64,000 nt of DNA from Pseudomonas japonica (GTDB lineage: Bacteria > Pseudomonadota > Gammaproteobacteria > Pseudomonadales > Pseudomonadaceae). The position numbers and the translations under genes are program-made. Positions 19,876 through 28,352 of this stretch are shown piece by piece (position 1 is the first letter of the stretch; the number at the start of each line of letters is the position of its first letter). The notes under the pieces are model-generated. The model saw only the letters and a list, made by a program, of their open reading frames with translations, searched no databases and was not told the DNA's origin. The stretch is from positions 18,759 through 82,758 of the forward strand of contig NZ_JAAMQU010000016.1 of assembly GCF_013522925.1 (NCBI RefSeq). The letters are read 5' to 3'.

Positions 19876-20094
19876 TTAGCGAGCGCGGTACGTGATCCGG
19901 CCCTTGCTCAAATCGTAAGGGGTCAGCTCCACGCGGACCTTGTCGCCGGTGAGGATTCGGATGTAATTCTTGCGCATCTTTCCAGAAATATGCGCGGTAA
20001 CGACGTGCCCGTTTTCCAACTCCACGCGGAACATGGTGTTGGGCAGGGTGTCGACGACAGTGCCTTCCATTTCGAAGCTGTCTTCTTTCGACAT
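19876..20094 (-). CDS. infA: Translation initiation factor IF-1
   Basis: 72-aa S1/OB-fold protein that binds the ribosomal A site during initiation. The sequence is the canonical IF-1 (start [19 protein letters not shown], core [15 protein letters not shown], end GRITYRAR). The frame is open further upstream, but ATG 20094 is universal in the family, with GAGG about ten bases before it. It is located between clpA and bpt, as in other pseudomonads. Confidence 0.99.
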
Positions 20095-20192
20095 GCAGTA
20101 AAGCCCTCGGTATCCAGTATGTGGCCCGGTGCAACTGCGCCAGGCAAAAGCGGCGCATATTGTGCCCGAAAAACAGACCTTGCGCCAAGGGC

Positions 20193-20900
20193 TCAGTTCA
20201 GCGTGACCCACCTTTGATTGATCAATAGCTCGATGGGGCGGTATTGAGTCTTGTAATTCATCTTTTTGCAGTTCTTGATCCAGTACCCCAGGTACACCGC
20301 GCCCAGGTCGAGCCGCAGGGCTTCGGTGATTTGCCACAGAATGGCGAAACGGCCCAGGCTACGCCGCTCCTGCTCTGGCTCGTAGAAGGTGTACACCGCC
20401 GAAAGCCCATTGGGTAGCAGGTCTGTCACCGCCACGGCCAGTAACCGGGTGCCCAGGCGGAACTCGTAGAAGCGGGAAAATGGCAGATCCCGCACCAGGA
20501 AGGTCGAGAACTGATCCCGGCTGGGAGGATACATATCGCCATCGGCGTGGCGCTGGTCGATATAGCGCTTGTACAGGTCGAAGTACTCTTCGGTGAAGCG
20601 CGGCCGTGCGGCGGTCACCGTAAGGTCTGCGTTGCGCTTGAGAATGCGTTTCTGCTGCCGGTTGGGGAGAAAGCGCGCCGCGGGAATGCGAGCGGGCACA
20701 CAGGCGTTGCAGCGCTGGCAGTGCGGGCGGTAGAGGTGATCGCCGCTGCGCCGGAAACCCAGTTCCGACAGGTCGGCGTACACGCCCGGATCCATCGGCT
20801 GGCTCGGGTCCAGGAACAGCGTGGTCGCCTGCTCATCCGGCAGATAGCTGCAGGTGTGGGGTTGAGTGGCATAAAACTTCAAGCGCGCCAACTCGGTCAT
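20193..20900 (-). CDS. bpt: Aspartate/glutamate leucyltransferase (Bpt/Ate family)
   Basis: 235-aa aminoacyl-tRNA-protein transferase of the Ate/Bpt family. Bacterial Bpt adds Leu to proteins with N-terminal Asp or Glu, making them ClpS substrates. Cysteines of the N-terminal region are present ([12 protein letters not shown]), as are the family segments TFYEP and [17 protein letters not shown] 20900 with GAGG seven bases upstream sets the start. It follows aat by 24 bp on the same strand, so both N-end-rule transferases share an operon. Confidence 0.95.
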
Positions 20901-20924
20901 GGTCAACCCTCGGTCCAAACTTAC

Positions 20925-21638
20925 TCAGTGAGTGTATGCCAGAGCGATGGAACTCGCTCGGCCAGCCCAGTTGGCGCCCGCGGGCGCATCCAGGTACTGG
21001 TCGAGGTATTGGACGAATTCTGCCCGGCTGATCTCCCTTGCGCCCAGGCTTTCCAGATGACGGGTATGCATCTGGCAGTCTATCAGCGCAAAATCGGCGC
21101 CTTGCAAATGCTGGGCGAGCGTCACAAAAGCCACCTTGGAGGCGTCCGTGACGCGGCTGAACATCGACTCGCCGAAAAACAGTTGGCCAATCGCAATACC
21201 ATACAAGCCGCCAACCAGTTCATCTCCTTGCCAGGCTTCGACGCTGTGGGCGATCCCGCGGCGATGCAGCTCTACATAGGCCTGCTCGATGGCTGAAGTG
21301 ATCCAGGTGCCCCGTGCATAGTCACGCGGCGCGGCGCAGGCCCTGATCACCGCGGGAAAATCACGGTTCAGCGTAACGGTGAAGCGCCCCTGGCGTATGA
21401 CCTTGCGCAAGCTTCGCGACGCGCGCACCTGGGCAGGCGGCACGACCATGCGCGGGTCGGGTGACCACCAGAGGATCGGCTGACCCTCCTCATACCAGGG
21501 AAAGCAGCCGTGCCGGTAGGCCGCTACCAGGCGTTCCGGGCTCAGGTCGCCTCCGGCCGCCAGAAGGCCGTTGGGGTCGCGCAGCGCCCGGTGCAGCGGG
21601 GGGAAAGTGAGGTCGTCACGGTTGAGCCAGGTGAGCAT
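20925..21638 (-). CDS. aat: Leucyl/phenylalanyl-tRNA-protein transferase
   Basis: 237-aa transferase that adds Leu or Phe from tRNA to proteins with N-terminal Lys or Arg, creating N-degrons read by ClpS. Family signatures are clear: FPPLHRAL, GGDLSPERL, YRHGCFPWYEEGQPILWWSPDPR and GGLYGIAIGQLFFGESMFS. ATG 21638 (MLTWLNRDDL) gives the normal N-terminus. It is the first gene of the aat-bpt pair. In P. aeruginosa a thioredoxin reductase gene lies between aat and ftsK; none is present here. Confidence 0.97.
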   Translation of the reverse strand: MLTWLNRDDLTFPPLHRALRDPNGLLAAGGDLSPERLVAAYRHGCFPWYEEGQPILWWSPDPRMVVPPAQVRASRSLRKVIRQGRFTVTLNRDFPAVIRACAAPRDYARGTWITSAIEQAYVELHRRGIAHSVEAWQGDELVGGLYGIAIGQLFFGESMFSRVTDASKVAFVTLAQHLQGADFALIDCQMHTRHLESLGAREISRAEFVQYLDQYLDAPAGANWAGRASSIALAYTH

Positions 21639-22028
21639 GGTCGCGGTGCAATGATTCGATCGATGGAAGGGGAGGGCAGTATCACGCGCCATAGCCCCAG
21701 CGTCGAGGGCTGGCTATGTGCCGGATTGCAGCGTTGGTTATTCTCGATGCACGTTTGTTCCACCTGCCGGGACGGGCTGGAACCCTAAGGGCGGCCTGAG
21801 GTCCATGAAGGTTCGCGCAGTAACTTTAAATATGCGCTTAAACCTTTGTCAGCCAACATAAAGCATGGTGAAATTGAAGCCGCCTTTTTTGGCCTGGGGC
21901 CGGTAGCAGGTGGCTTGCTGCCACCCTATGACATCGGTACTGTAAATCCGTACAATGGTCGGCCATGAACGGAACCGGCCGCGATAGAGTCCCTCTGATC
22001 GCGCGCACCGCGCAGGAAAGAACGCGTT
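21639..22028. other. Divergent aat / ftsK promoter region
   Basis: 390 bases with no gene. They contain the promoters of aat (minus) and ftsK (plus), and a LexA-like site at 21940-21955. Confidence 0.5.
21940..21955 (+). promoter_or_regulatory. Possible LexA (SOS) box upstream of ftsK
   Basis: CTGTAAATCCGTACAA has the CTGT-N8-ACAG frame with one mismatch in the last base. It lies 73 bp before the ftsK start. E. coli ftsK is an SOS gene (dinH), which makes the position suggestive. Confidence 0.3.
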
Positions 22029-24668
22029 TTGAAGAAGTCCACCGCTAAACCCGTCCCTGTCCCCCTCTGGCGGCAGCAATTTCATTACCGCCTGAAAGAA
22101 GGTGCGCTCATCGCCATGGCGGCGCTGTGCCTGTACCTCTGGATGGCGCTGCTCAGCTATGATCAGGGCGATCCAGGCTGGAGCCATACCGGCACAAGCG
22201 TGGGCCAGGTGCAGAATGCCGCAGGGCGGGCCGGAGCCTATGCCGCGGACATCCTGTTCATGGTGCTGGGCTATTTCGCCTACATTTTCCCGTTGCTGTT
22301 GGGTGTGAAAGCCTGGCAGATCTTCCGTGAGCGCCACCAGGCCTGGCAATGGAGCGGCTGGTTGTTTTCCTGGCGGCTGATTGGCCTGGTATTCCTCGTG
22401 CTTTCAGGCGCGGCCCTCGCTCACCTGCATTTCCACTCGGCTGCCAGCCTCCCGGCGTCGGCGGGTGGTGCACTGGGCGAAAGCCTGGGCGACCTGGCCC
22501 GTAATGCGCTGAACGTTCAAGGCAGTACCTTGCTGTTCATCGCGCTGTTCCTGTTCGGCCTGACGGTGTTCACCGATCTTTCATGGTTCAGCGTGATGGA
22601 CACCACCGGCAAGATCACCCTCGATCTGATAGAACTGGTCACGGGTGCGGCAAGCCGGTGGTGGGCGGCCCGTACCGAACAACGCAAGCTGGTCGCCGCG
22701 CTGCGCTCGGATGAGCCGGCCTACGAGGCGCCACCGACGCGCAAGGAAACTCGCCCCGAGCCCAAGCCGCAGCCTGCGGTATCGGCGCGGCAGGAACCCG
22801 TGGTAGAGCCGCGTTTCGAGCCCTCGGTAGCAAAGGCTCCCCAGGCGGCGGTTTCAGGTACTGGCCTGAATGCCACCCCACCCCGCACCCAAGCGGCGGA
22901 ACGTGTACCGGCGGTTGCGCTGCGCATGCCCTGGGATGACGAAGACGACGAATTCGAAAGCTTCTCCGCTACCGGTGAAAACCCTGTGCTGGAAGCACCA
23001 CGGCTAGTGGCCGAGCGCAAGGTTGCCCAGGTGTCCGCGCCCTCGATGCCTCCCATTATTGCACCTTCCGCGCAGCCTCCCGCCGTGGCGCCGCCTGCGG
23101 CAAAGGCAGAGCCTGTGCGTCTGGCCTTCCCTGAAAAGCCCCAGCCCCCCATGGTCGATGCCGCGCTGGAAGGTACCATTCCGCCGCTGTCGATCCTCGA
23201 CCCGGTAGAAAAGAAGCAGGTGCAGTACTCTCCCGAGTCCCTGGCAGGGGTAGGGCAGCTGCTTCAGATCAAGCTGAAGGAATTCGGTGTAGAGGTCACG
23301 GTGGATTCGATCCATCCGGGTCCGGTGATCACCCGTTACGAAATCCAGCCTGCCGCGGGCGTGAAGGTCAGCCGCATTTCCAACCTCGCGAAGGACCTCG
23401 CGCGCTCGCTCGCGGTGACCAGCGTGCGCGTTGTGGAGGTAATCCCGGGCAAAACCACCGTGGGCATCGAAATTCCCAACGAGGACCGCCAGATCGTGCG
23501 GTTCTCCGAAGTGCTGTCCACGCCTCAGTACGATGATGCCCAGTCGCCCGTCACGCTTGCCCTCGGGCATGACATTGGCGGTAAGCCGGTCATTACCGAC
23601 CTGGCCAAGATGCCCCACCTGCTGGTCGCCGGCACCACCGGTTCCGGTAAGTCGGTGGGCGTGAACGCGATGATCCTGTCGATCCTGTTCAAGTCCACGC
23701 CACAGGAAGCGCGGCTTATCATGATCGACCCGAAAATGCTCGAGCTGTCGATCTACGAAGGCATTCCGCATCTGCTGTGCCCGGTGGTCACCGACATGAA
23801 GGACGCTGCCAACGCCCTGCGCTGGAGCGTGGCCGAGATGGAGCGCCGCTACAAGCTGATGGCGGCCATGGGTGTGCGTAACCTTGCGGGTTTCAATCGC
23901 AAGGTGAAGGACGCCGAAGAGGCCGGCACTCCGCTGGGGGATCCGCTCTACCGTCGCGAAAGCATGGAAGACGAAGCCCCACTGCTTAAAACACTGCCAA
24001 CCATCGTGGTGGTGGTGGACGAGTTTGCCGACATGATGATGATCGTCGGCAAAAAAGTGGAAGAGCTGATCGCCCGTATCGCCCAGAAAGCGCGCGCGGC
24101 GGGTATCCACCTCATCCTCGCTACCCAGCGTCCGTCCGTGGATGTGATCACCGGCCTGATCAAGGCCAACATCCCGACGCGGATGGCGTTCCAGGTGTCG
24201 AGCAAGATCGACTCCCGCACCATCATCGATCAGGGAGGCGCCGAGCAGCTTCTCGGCCACGGTGACATGCTCTACATGCCTCCTGGTACCAGCCTGCCGA
24301 TCCGTGTGCACGGTGCGTTCGTGTCGGACGACGAAGTTCACCGTGTGGTGGAAGCCTGGAAGCAACGTGGCACGCCCGACTACAACGACGACATCCTTAA
24401 CGGTGTTGAAGAAGGTAATGGCGCCAGCTTCGAAGGTTCGGGTGGTGGTGACGGTGACGATAGCGAAAGCGATGCCCTGTACGACGAGGCCGTGGCCTTC
24501 GTGCTGGAGAGTCGCCGAGCGTCCATCTCCTCCGTGCAGCGCAAGCTGAAAATCGGCTATAACCGCGCCGCCCGGATGATCGAAGCCATGGAAATGGCCG
24601 GTGTGGTCACACCCATGAACAGCAACGGCAGCCGCGACGTCATCGCGCCCGGCCCGACACGAGACTGA
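22029..24668 (+). CDS. ftsK: DNA translocase FtsK
   Basis: 879-aa septal DNA pump that aligns dif sites for XerCD during division. Four transmembrane helices lie within residues ~25-190. A Pro/Ala-rich linker (~230-390) follows. Then come the RecA-like motor with Walker A GTTGSGKSVG and Walker B TIVVVVDEFADMMM, and the C-terminal winged-helix gamma domain (SSVQRKLKIGYNRAARMIE) that reads KOPS. The start is a TTG at 22029 (MKKSTAKPVPVPLWRQQ), preceded by AGGAAAG; no upstream ATG fits. It is the first gene of a plus-strand run to cysG. Confidence 0.96.
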   Translation: MKKSTAKPVPVPLWRQQFHYRLKEGALIAMAALCLYLWMALLSYDQGDPGWSHTGTSVGQVQNAAGRAGAYAADILFMVLGYFAYIFPLLLGVKAWQIFRERHQAWQWSGWLFSWRLIGLVFLVLSGAALAHLHFHSAASLPASAGGALGESLGDLARNALNVQGSTLLFIALFLFGLTVFTDLSWFSVMDTTGKITLDLIELVTGAASRWWAARTEQRKLVAALRSDEPAYEAPPTRKETRPEPKPQPAVSARQEPVVEPRFEPSVAKAPQAAVSGTGLNATPPRTQAAERVPAVALRMPWDDEDDEFESFSATGENPVLEAPRLVAERKVAQVSAPSMPPIIAPSAQPPAVAPPAAKAEPVRLAFPEKPQPPMVDAALEGTIPPLSILDPVEKKQVQYSPESLAGVGQLLQIKLKEFGVEVTVDSIHPGPVITRYEIQPAAGVKVSRISNLAKDLARSLAVTSVRVVEVIPGKTTVGIEIPNEDRQIVRFSEVLSTPQYDDAQSPVTLALGHDIGGKPVITDLAKMPHLLVAGTTGSGKSVGVNAMILSILFKSTPQEARLIMIDPKMLELSIYEGIPHLLCPVVTDMKDAANALRWSVAEMERRYKLMAAMGVRNLAGFNRKVKDAEEAGTPLGDPLYRRESMEDEAPLLKTLPTIVVVVDEFADMMMIVGKKVEELIARIAQKARAAGIHLILATQRPSVDVITGLIKANIPTRMAFQVSSKIDSRTIIDQGGAEQLLGHGDMLYMPPGTSLPIRVHGAFVSDDEVHRVVEAWKQRGTPDYNDDILNGVEEGNGASFEGSGGGDGDDSESDALYDEAVAFVLESRRASISSVQRKLKIGYNRAARMIEAMEMAGVVTPMNSNGSRDVIAPGPTRD

Positions 24669-24672
24669 TAGG

Positions 24673-24693
24673 CCAGTGCCGAACAGGCACTGG
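24673..24693 (+). other. Stem-loop between ftsK and lolA
   Basis: Perfect 8-bp stem CCAGTGCC / GGCACTGG with a 5-base loop, not followed by a T-run. It could be a weak terminator, an mRNA stabiliser or a processing site. Confidence 0.5.
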
Positions 24694-24719
24694 TTCGCCC
24701 ACCTGACTAGAGGATTATC

Positions 24720-25343
24720 ATGCGCCTGATTCGCATGTTGTTGGTGTCTGCCCTGGCCATGGCCAGCGTTTCCGCATTGGCGGATGACCAGGCGGTAAAG
24801 TCGCTGACGCAACTGCTGGAAAAGTCCCAGACCCTCACCGGGCGTTTTTCCCAGCTTACACTCGACGGTAGCGGCACCCAGCTGCAGGAAACCAGCGGTG
24901 AAATGGCGCTCCAGCGGCCAGGGTTGTTCAATTGGCATACTGATGCACCACAAGAGCAGCTGATGGTGTCGGACGGCAAGAAGGTATCGCTCTGGGACCC
25001 TGACCTGGAGCAGGTGACTATCAAAACCCTCGACCAGCGCCTGACTCAAACCCCCGCGCTGCTGTTGTCTGGCGATGTGTCCAAAATCAGCCAGAGCTTC
25101 GACATCACTTCGAAGGAAGCCGGCGACGTTATCGACTTCGTACTCAAGCCCAAGACCAAGGACACCTTGTTCGACTCGCTGCGGTTGTCGTTCCGCCGTG
25201 GCCTGATCAACGACATGCAACTGATCGACAGCGTAGGGCAGCGCACCAATATCCTGTTCATGGGCATCAAAGCCAATGAGCCAGTGCCGGCCAGCAAGTT
25301 CACGTTCGTCATCCCCAAGGGTGCCGACGTGATTCAGGAATAG
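24720..25343 (+). CDS. lolA: Outer-membrane lipoprotein carrier protein LolA
   Basis: 207-aa periplasmic chaperone that takes lipoproteins from LolCDE in the inner membrane to LolB in the outer membrane. A signal peptide of 21 residues ends SALA before DDQA. The family hallmark start of the mature protein (LTQLLEKSQTLTGRFSQ) and the half-barrel sequence are present. AGAGGA precedes the ATG. It lies between ftsK and rarA, the conserved gammaproteobacterial order. Confidence 0.97.
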   Translation: MRLIRMLLVSALAMASVSALADDQAVKSLTQLLEKSQTLTGRFSQLTLDGSGTQLQETSGEMALQRPGLFNWHTDAPQEQLMVSDGKKVSLWDPDLEQVTIKTLDQRLTQTPALLLSGDVSKISQSFDITSKEAGDVIDFVLKPKTKDTLFDSLRLSFRRGLINDMQLIDSVGQRTNILFMGIKANEPVPASKFTFVIPKGADVIQE

Positions 25344-25358
25344 GGCGGCTCCGCTTTC

Positions 25359-26684
25359 ATGGATCTGTTCAGCTCGCCGCCGCCTTCGCAGCCTCTGGCT
25401 GCCCGGCTGCGGGCCAGCACGCTGGATGAATACGTGGGCCAGGAGCATCTGCTTGGCCGCGGCAAGCCCTTGCGTGAAGCCCTGGAACAGGGTGCCTTGC
25501 ACTCGATGATCTTCTGGGGGCCACCTGGTGTGGGTAAAACTACGCTGGCGCGACTGCTGGCCAAGGTTACCGACGCCCATTTCGAGACGGTTTCAGCGGT
25601 ACTGGCCGGGGTGAAAGAGATCCGCCACGCCGTGGAGATGGCGCGGCAACAGGCGGCCCAATACGGGCGGCGCACGCTCTTGTTCGTGGACGAAGTGCAT
25701 CGCTTCAACAAATCCCAGCAGGACGCGTTTTTACCCTATGTAGAAGACGGCACCCTGATTTTCGTCGGTGCCACGACGGAAAATCCCTCTTTCGAACTCA
25801 ATAACGCCCTGCTGTCCCGCGCCCGGGTGTATGTGCTCAAAAGCCTGGACGAGGCTGCGATGCGACAGCTTGCGCAGCGTGCCCTTACCGAGCAGCGGGG
25901 CCTTGGTGCCCGTAACCTCACGTTGGGGGATGAAGCCTTCGGCATGTTGGTAGCAGCGGCCGACGGGGATGGCCGCCGGCTGCTGAACCTCCTGGAGAAC
26001 GCGTCGGACCTGGTCGAGGACGGCGAAGAGATCGGCACGCCGCTGCTGCAAAGCCTGCTGGGCGATACCCGGCGCCGCTTCGACAAGGGCGGCGAAGCCT
26101 TTTACGACCAGATATCAGCGCTGCACAAGTCGGTCAGGGGTTCCAGCCCCGACGGCGCGCTCTATTGGTTTGCCCGAATGCTGGATGGCGGCTGCGATCC
26201 TCTCTACATCGCTCGCCGCGTGGTGCGCATGGCCAGCGAAGACATCGGCAATGCCGATCCCCGAGCGCTGGGTGTGTGTTTGGCGGCCTGGGACGTCCAG
26301 GAGCGGCTCGGCAGCCCGGAAGGCGAGCTGGCGGTCGCCCAGGCCATCGTCTACCTTGCCTGCGCTCCCAAGAGCAACGCGGTGTACACGGCGTTCAAGG
26401 CCGCCAAGGCCGACGCCGCGGGAATGGGCTCCCAGGAAGTGCCGTTGCACCTTCGCAATGCGCCTACCAAGCTGATGAAGCAGCTCGGGTACGGCGAGCA
26501 ATATCGCTATGCCCACGACGAGCCGGATGCTTACGCGGCCGGCGAAGACTACTTCCCTGAAGGTATGGCACCACGGCATTATTACCAGCCCGTGCCCCGT
26601 GGCCTCGAACTTAAAATCGGTGAGAAGCTGCGGCACCTCGCCGAGCTGGACCGTACCAGCCCGCTGCAACGGAGAAAGTCGTGA
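25359..26684 (+). CDS. rarA: Replication-associated recombination protein RarA (MgsA)
   Basis: 441-aa AAA+ ATPase of the clamp-loader-like RarA/WRNIP1 family, acting at stalled replication forks. Walker A is GPPGVGKT (54-61) and Walker B is LLFVDEVHRFN. The C-terminal tetramerisation region includes YWFARMLDGGCDPLYIARR. The TGA stop overlaps the GTG start of crcB as GTGA, so the two are coupled. It begins 15 bp after lolA. Confidence 0.97.
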   Translation: MDLFSSPPPSQPLAARLRASTLDEYVGQEHLLGRGKPLREALEQGALHSMIFWGPPGVGKTTLARLLAKVTDAHFETVSAVLAGVKEIRHAVEMARQQAAQYGRRTLLFVDEVHRFNKSQQDAFLPYVEDGTLIFVGATTENPSFELNNALLSRARVYVLKSLDEAAMRQLAQRALTEQRGLGARNLTLGDEAFGMLVAAADGDGRRLLNLLENASDLVEDGEEIGTPLLQSLLGDTRRRFDKGGEAFYDQISALHKSVRGSSPDGALYWFARMLDGGCDPLYIARRVVRMASEDIGNADPRALGVCLAAWDVQERLGSPEGELAVAQAIVYLACAPKSNAVYTAFKAAKADAAGMGSQEVPLHLRNAPTKLMKQLGYGEQYRYAHDEPDAYAAGEDYFPEGMAPRHYYQPVPRGLELKIGEKLRHLAELDRTSPLQRRKS

Positions 26685-27055
26685 TCCCGGTTGTACTCTC
26701 AGTAGCCTGTTTCGGTGCGTTAGGTGGTTTGCTCCGCTTCGCAACCGGAGTTTGGGTAAGCGCCCATTACCCTCGCCATTTCTATTTGGCCACCCTGGCC
26801 GTGAATATCGTAGGGTGCCTGATCATTGGCTATCTTTATGGGGCCTTTCTGGGCAGGCCGGACGCCCCGGCCTACCTGAAGGCCGGGCTGATTGTAGGTT
26901 TCGTGGGTGGGCTGACCACGTTCTCATCCTTTTCCCTGGACACGCTGCGCCTGCTGGAAAGCGGGCAGGCGCCACTGGCCATAGGCTATGCGGCCGCCAG
27001 TGTCCTGGGCGGCCTCCTGGCGACCTGGGCTGGCCTGTACCTGACAAAAATCTGA
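26681..27055 (+). CDS. crcB: Fluoride-specific ion channel CrcB (Fluc)
   Basis: 124-aa inner-membrane fluoride channel with four predicted helices; it works as an antiparallel dimer that exports fluoride. Typical segments are GALGGLLRF near the start, the N-rich helix LAVNIVGCLIIGYLYG, and GFVGGLTTFSSFS with the phenylalanine-box region. The start codon is GTG, embedded in the rarA stop. No fluoride riboswitch precedes it, so expression follows rarA/serS. Confidence 0.95.
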   Translation: MIPVVLSVACFGALGGLLRFATGVWVSAHYPRHFYLATLAVNIVGCLIIGYLYGAFLGRPDAPAYLKAGLIVGFVGGLTTFSSFSLDTLRLLESGQAPLAIGYAAASVLGGLLATWAGLYLTKI

Positions 27056-27071
27056 TCAACGAGAGAACCAC

Positions 27072-28352
27072 ATGCTCGATTCGAAACTGTTACGCGGCCA
27101 ACTGCAAGAAGTAGCCGAGCGCCTTGCCACCCGAGGCTTCAGCCTTGATGTGGCTCGCATCGAAGCGCTGGAAGCCCAGCGCAAGGTGGTGCAAACCCGT
27201 ACCGAGCAGCTGCAGGCGGAGCGCAACAGTCGATCCAAATCCATTGGCCAGGCCAAGGCCCGTGGCGAAGACATCGCCCCGCTGATGGCGGACGTGGAGC
27301 GCATGGCCCAGGAGCTTGCCCAGGGCAAGGCGGAACTGGACGACATTCAAGCACAGCTCGACGGCATCCTTCTTGGTTTGCCCAACCTGCCTGACGCCTC
27401 GGTGCCGGTAGGCAAGGATGAAGACGACAACCTGGAAGTGCGCCGCTGGGGCACGCCTGCGGCCTTCGATTTCGAAATCAAGGATCACGTCGCCCTGGGC
27501 GAACGCTTCGGCTGGCTGGATTTCGAAAGCGCCGCGCGCCTGTCTGGCGCACGCTTCGCGGTGCTGCGCGGGCCGATTGCGCGGCTGCACCGTGCCTTGG
27601 CGCAGTTCATGATCAACCTTCACGTGGCCGAGCACGGTTACGAAGAGGCCTACACCCCGTATCTCGTCCAGGCCCCGGCGCTTCAGGGCACAGGGCAGTT
27701 GCCCAAGTTCGAGGAAGACCTGTTCAAGATTGCCCGCGACGGCGAGGCGGACCTGTACCTTATCCCTACGGCCGAGGTGTCGCTGACCAACCTGGTTGCG
27801 GACCAGATCCTCGATGCCAAGGTGCTGCCGTTGAAGCTGGTGGCCCATACGCCGTGCTTCCGCAGCGAGGCGGGCGCGTCCGGCCGGGATACCCGCGGCA
27901 TGATCCGTCAGCACCAGTTCGACAAGGTCGAGATGGTCCAGGTGGTCGAGCCTTCCAAATCCATGGAAGCCCTCGAAGGCCTCACTGCCAACGCCGAGCG
28001 TGTACTTCAGCTCCTTGAACTGCCTTATCGCGTGCTTGCTTTGTGCACGGGTGACATGGGCTTCAGCGCAATCAAGACCTACGATCTTGAGGTGTGGGTG
28101 CCTAGCCAGGGCAAGTACCGGGAAATCTCGTCCTGCTCCAACACCGGCGACTTCCAGGCACGGCGTATGCAAGCCCGCTGGCGTAACCCGGAAACCGGCA
28201 AGCCCGAGTTGGTTCATACGCTCAACGGTTCCGGCCTGGCGGTTGGCCGTACCCTGGTAGCAGTGCTGGAAAACTACCAGCAGGCCGACGGCTCCATCCG
28301 GGTGCCGGAAGTGCTCAAACCTTATATGGCTGGCCTTGAGGTCATTGGCTGA
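27072..28352 (+). CDS. serS: Serine--tRNA ligase
   Basis: 426-aa class II aminoacyl-tRNA synthetase charging tRNA-Ser; one such tRNA (UGA) lies in this window at 33 kb. The N-terminal ~100 residues are the antiparallel coiled-coil arm that recognises the long variable arm. The catalytic domain has motif 2 (CFRSEAGASGRDTRGMIRQHQF) and motif 3 near the C-terminus (GSGLAVGRTLVAVLEN). GAGAGAACC precedes the ATG. The cysG start codon follows the serS stop with no gap. Confidence 0.98.
   Translation: MLDSKLLRGQLQEVAERLATRGFSLDVARIEALEAQRKVVQTRTEQLQAERNSRSKSIGQAKARGEDIAPLMADVERMAQELAQGKAELDDIQAQLDGILLGLPNLPDASVPVGKDEDDNLEVRRWGTPAAFDFEIKDHVALGERFGWLDFESAARLSGARFAVLRGPIARLHRALAQFMINLHVAEHGYEEAYTPYLVQAPALQGTGQLPKFEEDLFKIARDGEADLYLIPTAEVSLTNLVADQILDAKVLPLKLVAHTPCFRSEAGASGRDTRGMIRQHQFDKVEMVQVVEPSKSMEALEGLTANAERVLQLLELPYRVLALCTGDMGFSAIKTYDLEVWVPSQGKYREISSCSNTGDFQARRMQARWRNPETGKPELVHTLNGSGLAVGRTLVAVLENYQQADGSIRVPEVLKPYMAGLEVIG

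Noticed and set aside
21639..22028. Possible remnant of trxB between aat and ftsK
   Set aside because: No thioredoxin reductase motif (such as CATC or GSGPAG) can be read in any frame of this region.
23004..25580. Very long open frames opposite ftsK, serS/cysG, idh, nuoCD and nuoF (up to 858 codons)
   Set aside because: They are antisense shadows caused by high GC third-position bias. They show no ribosome sites or family resemblance, and the opposite strand holds clear genes.
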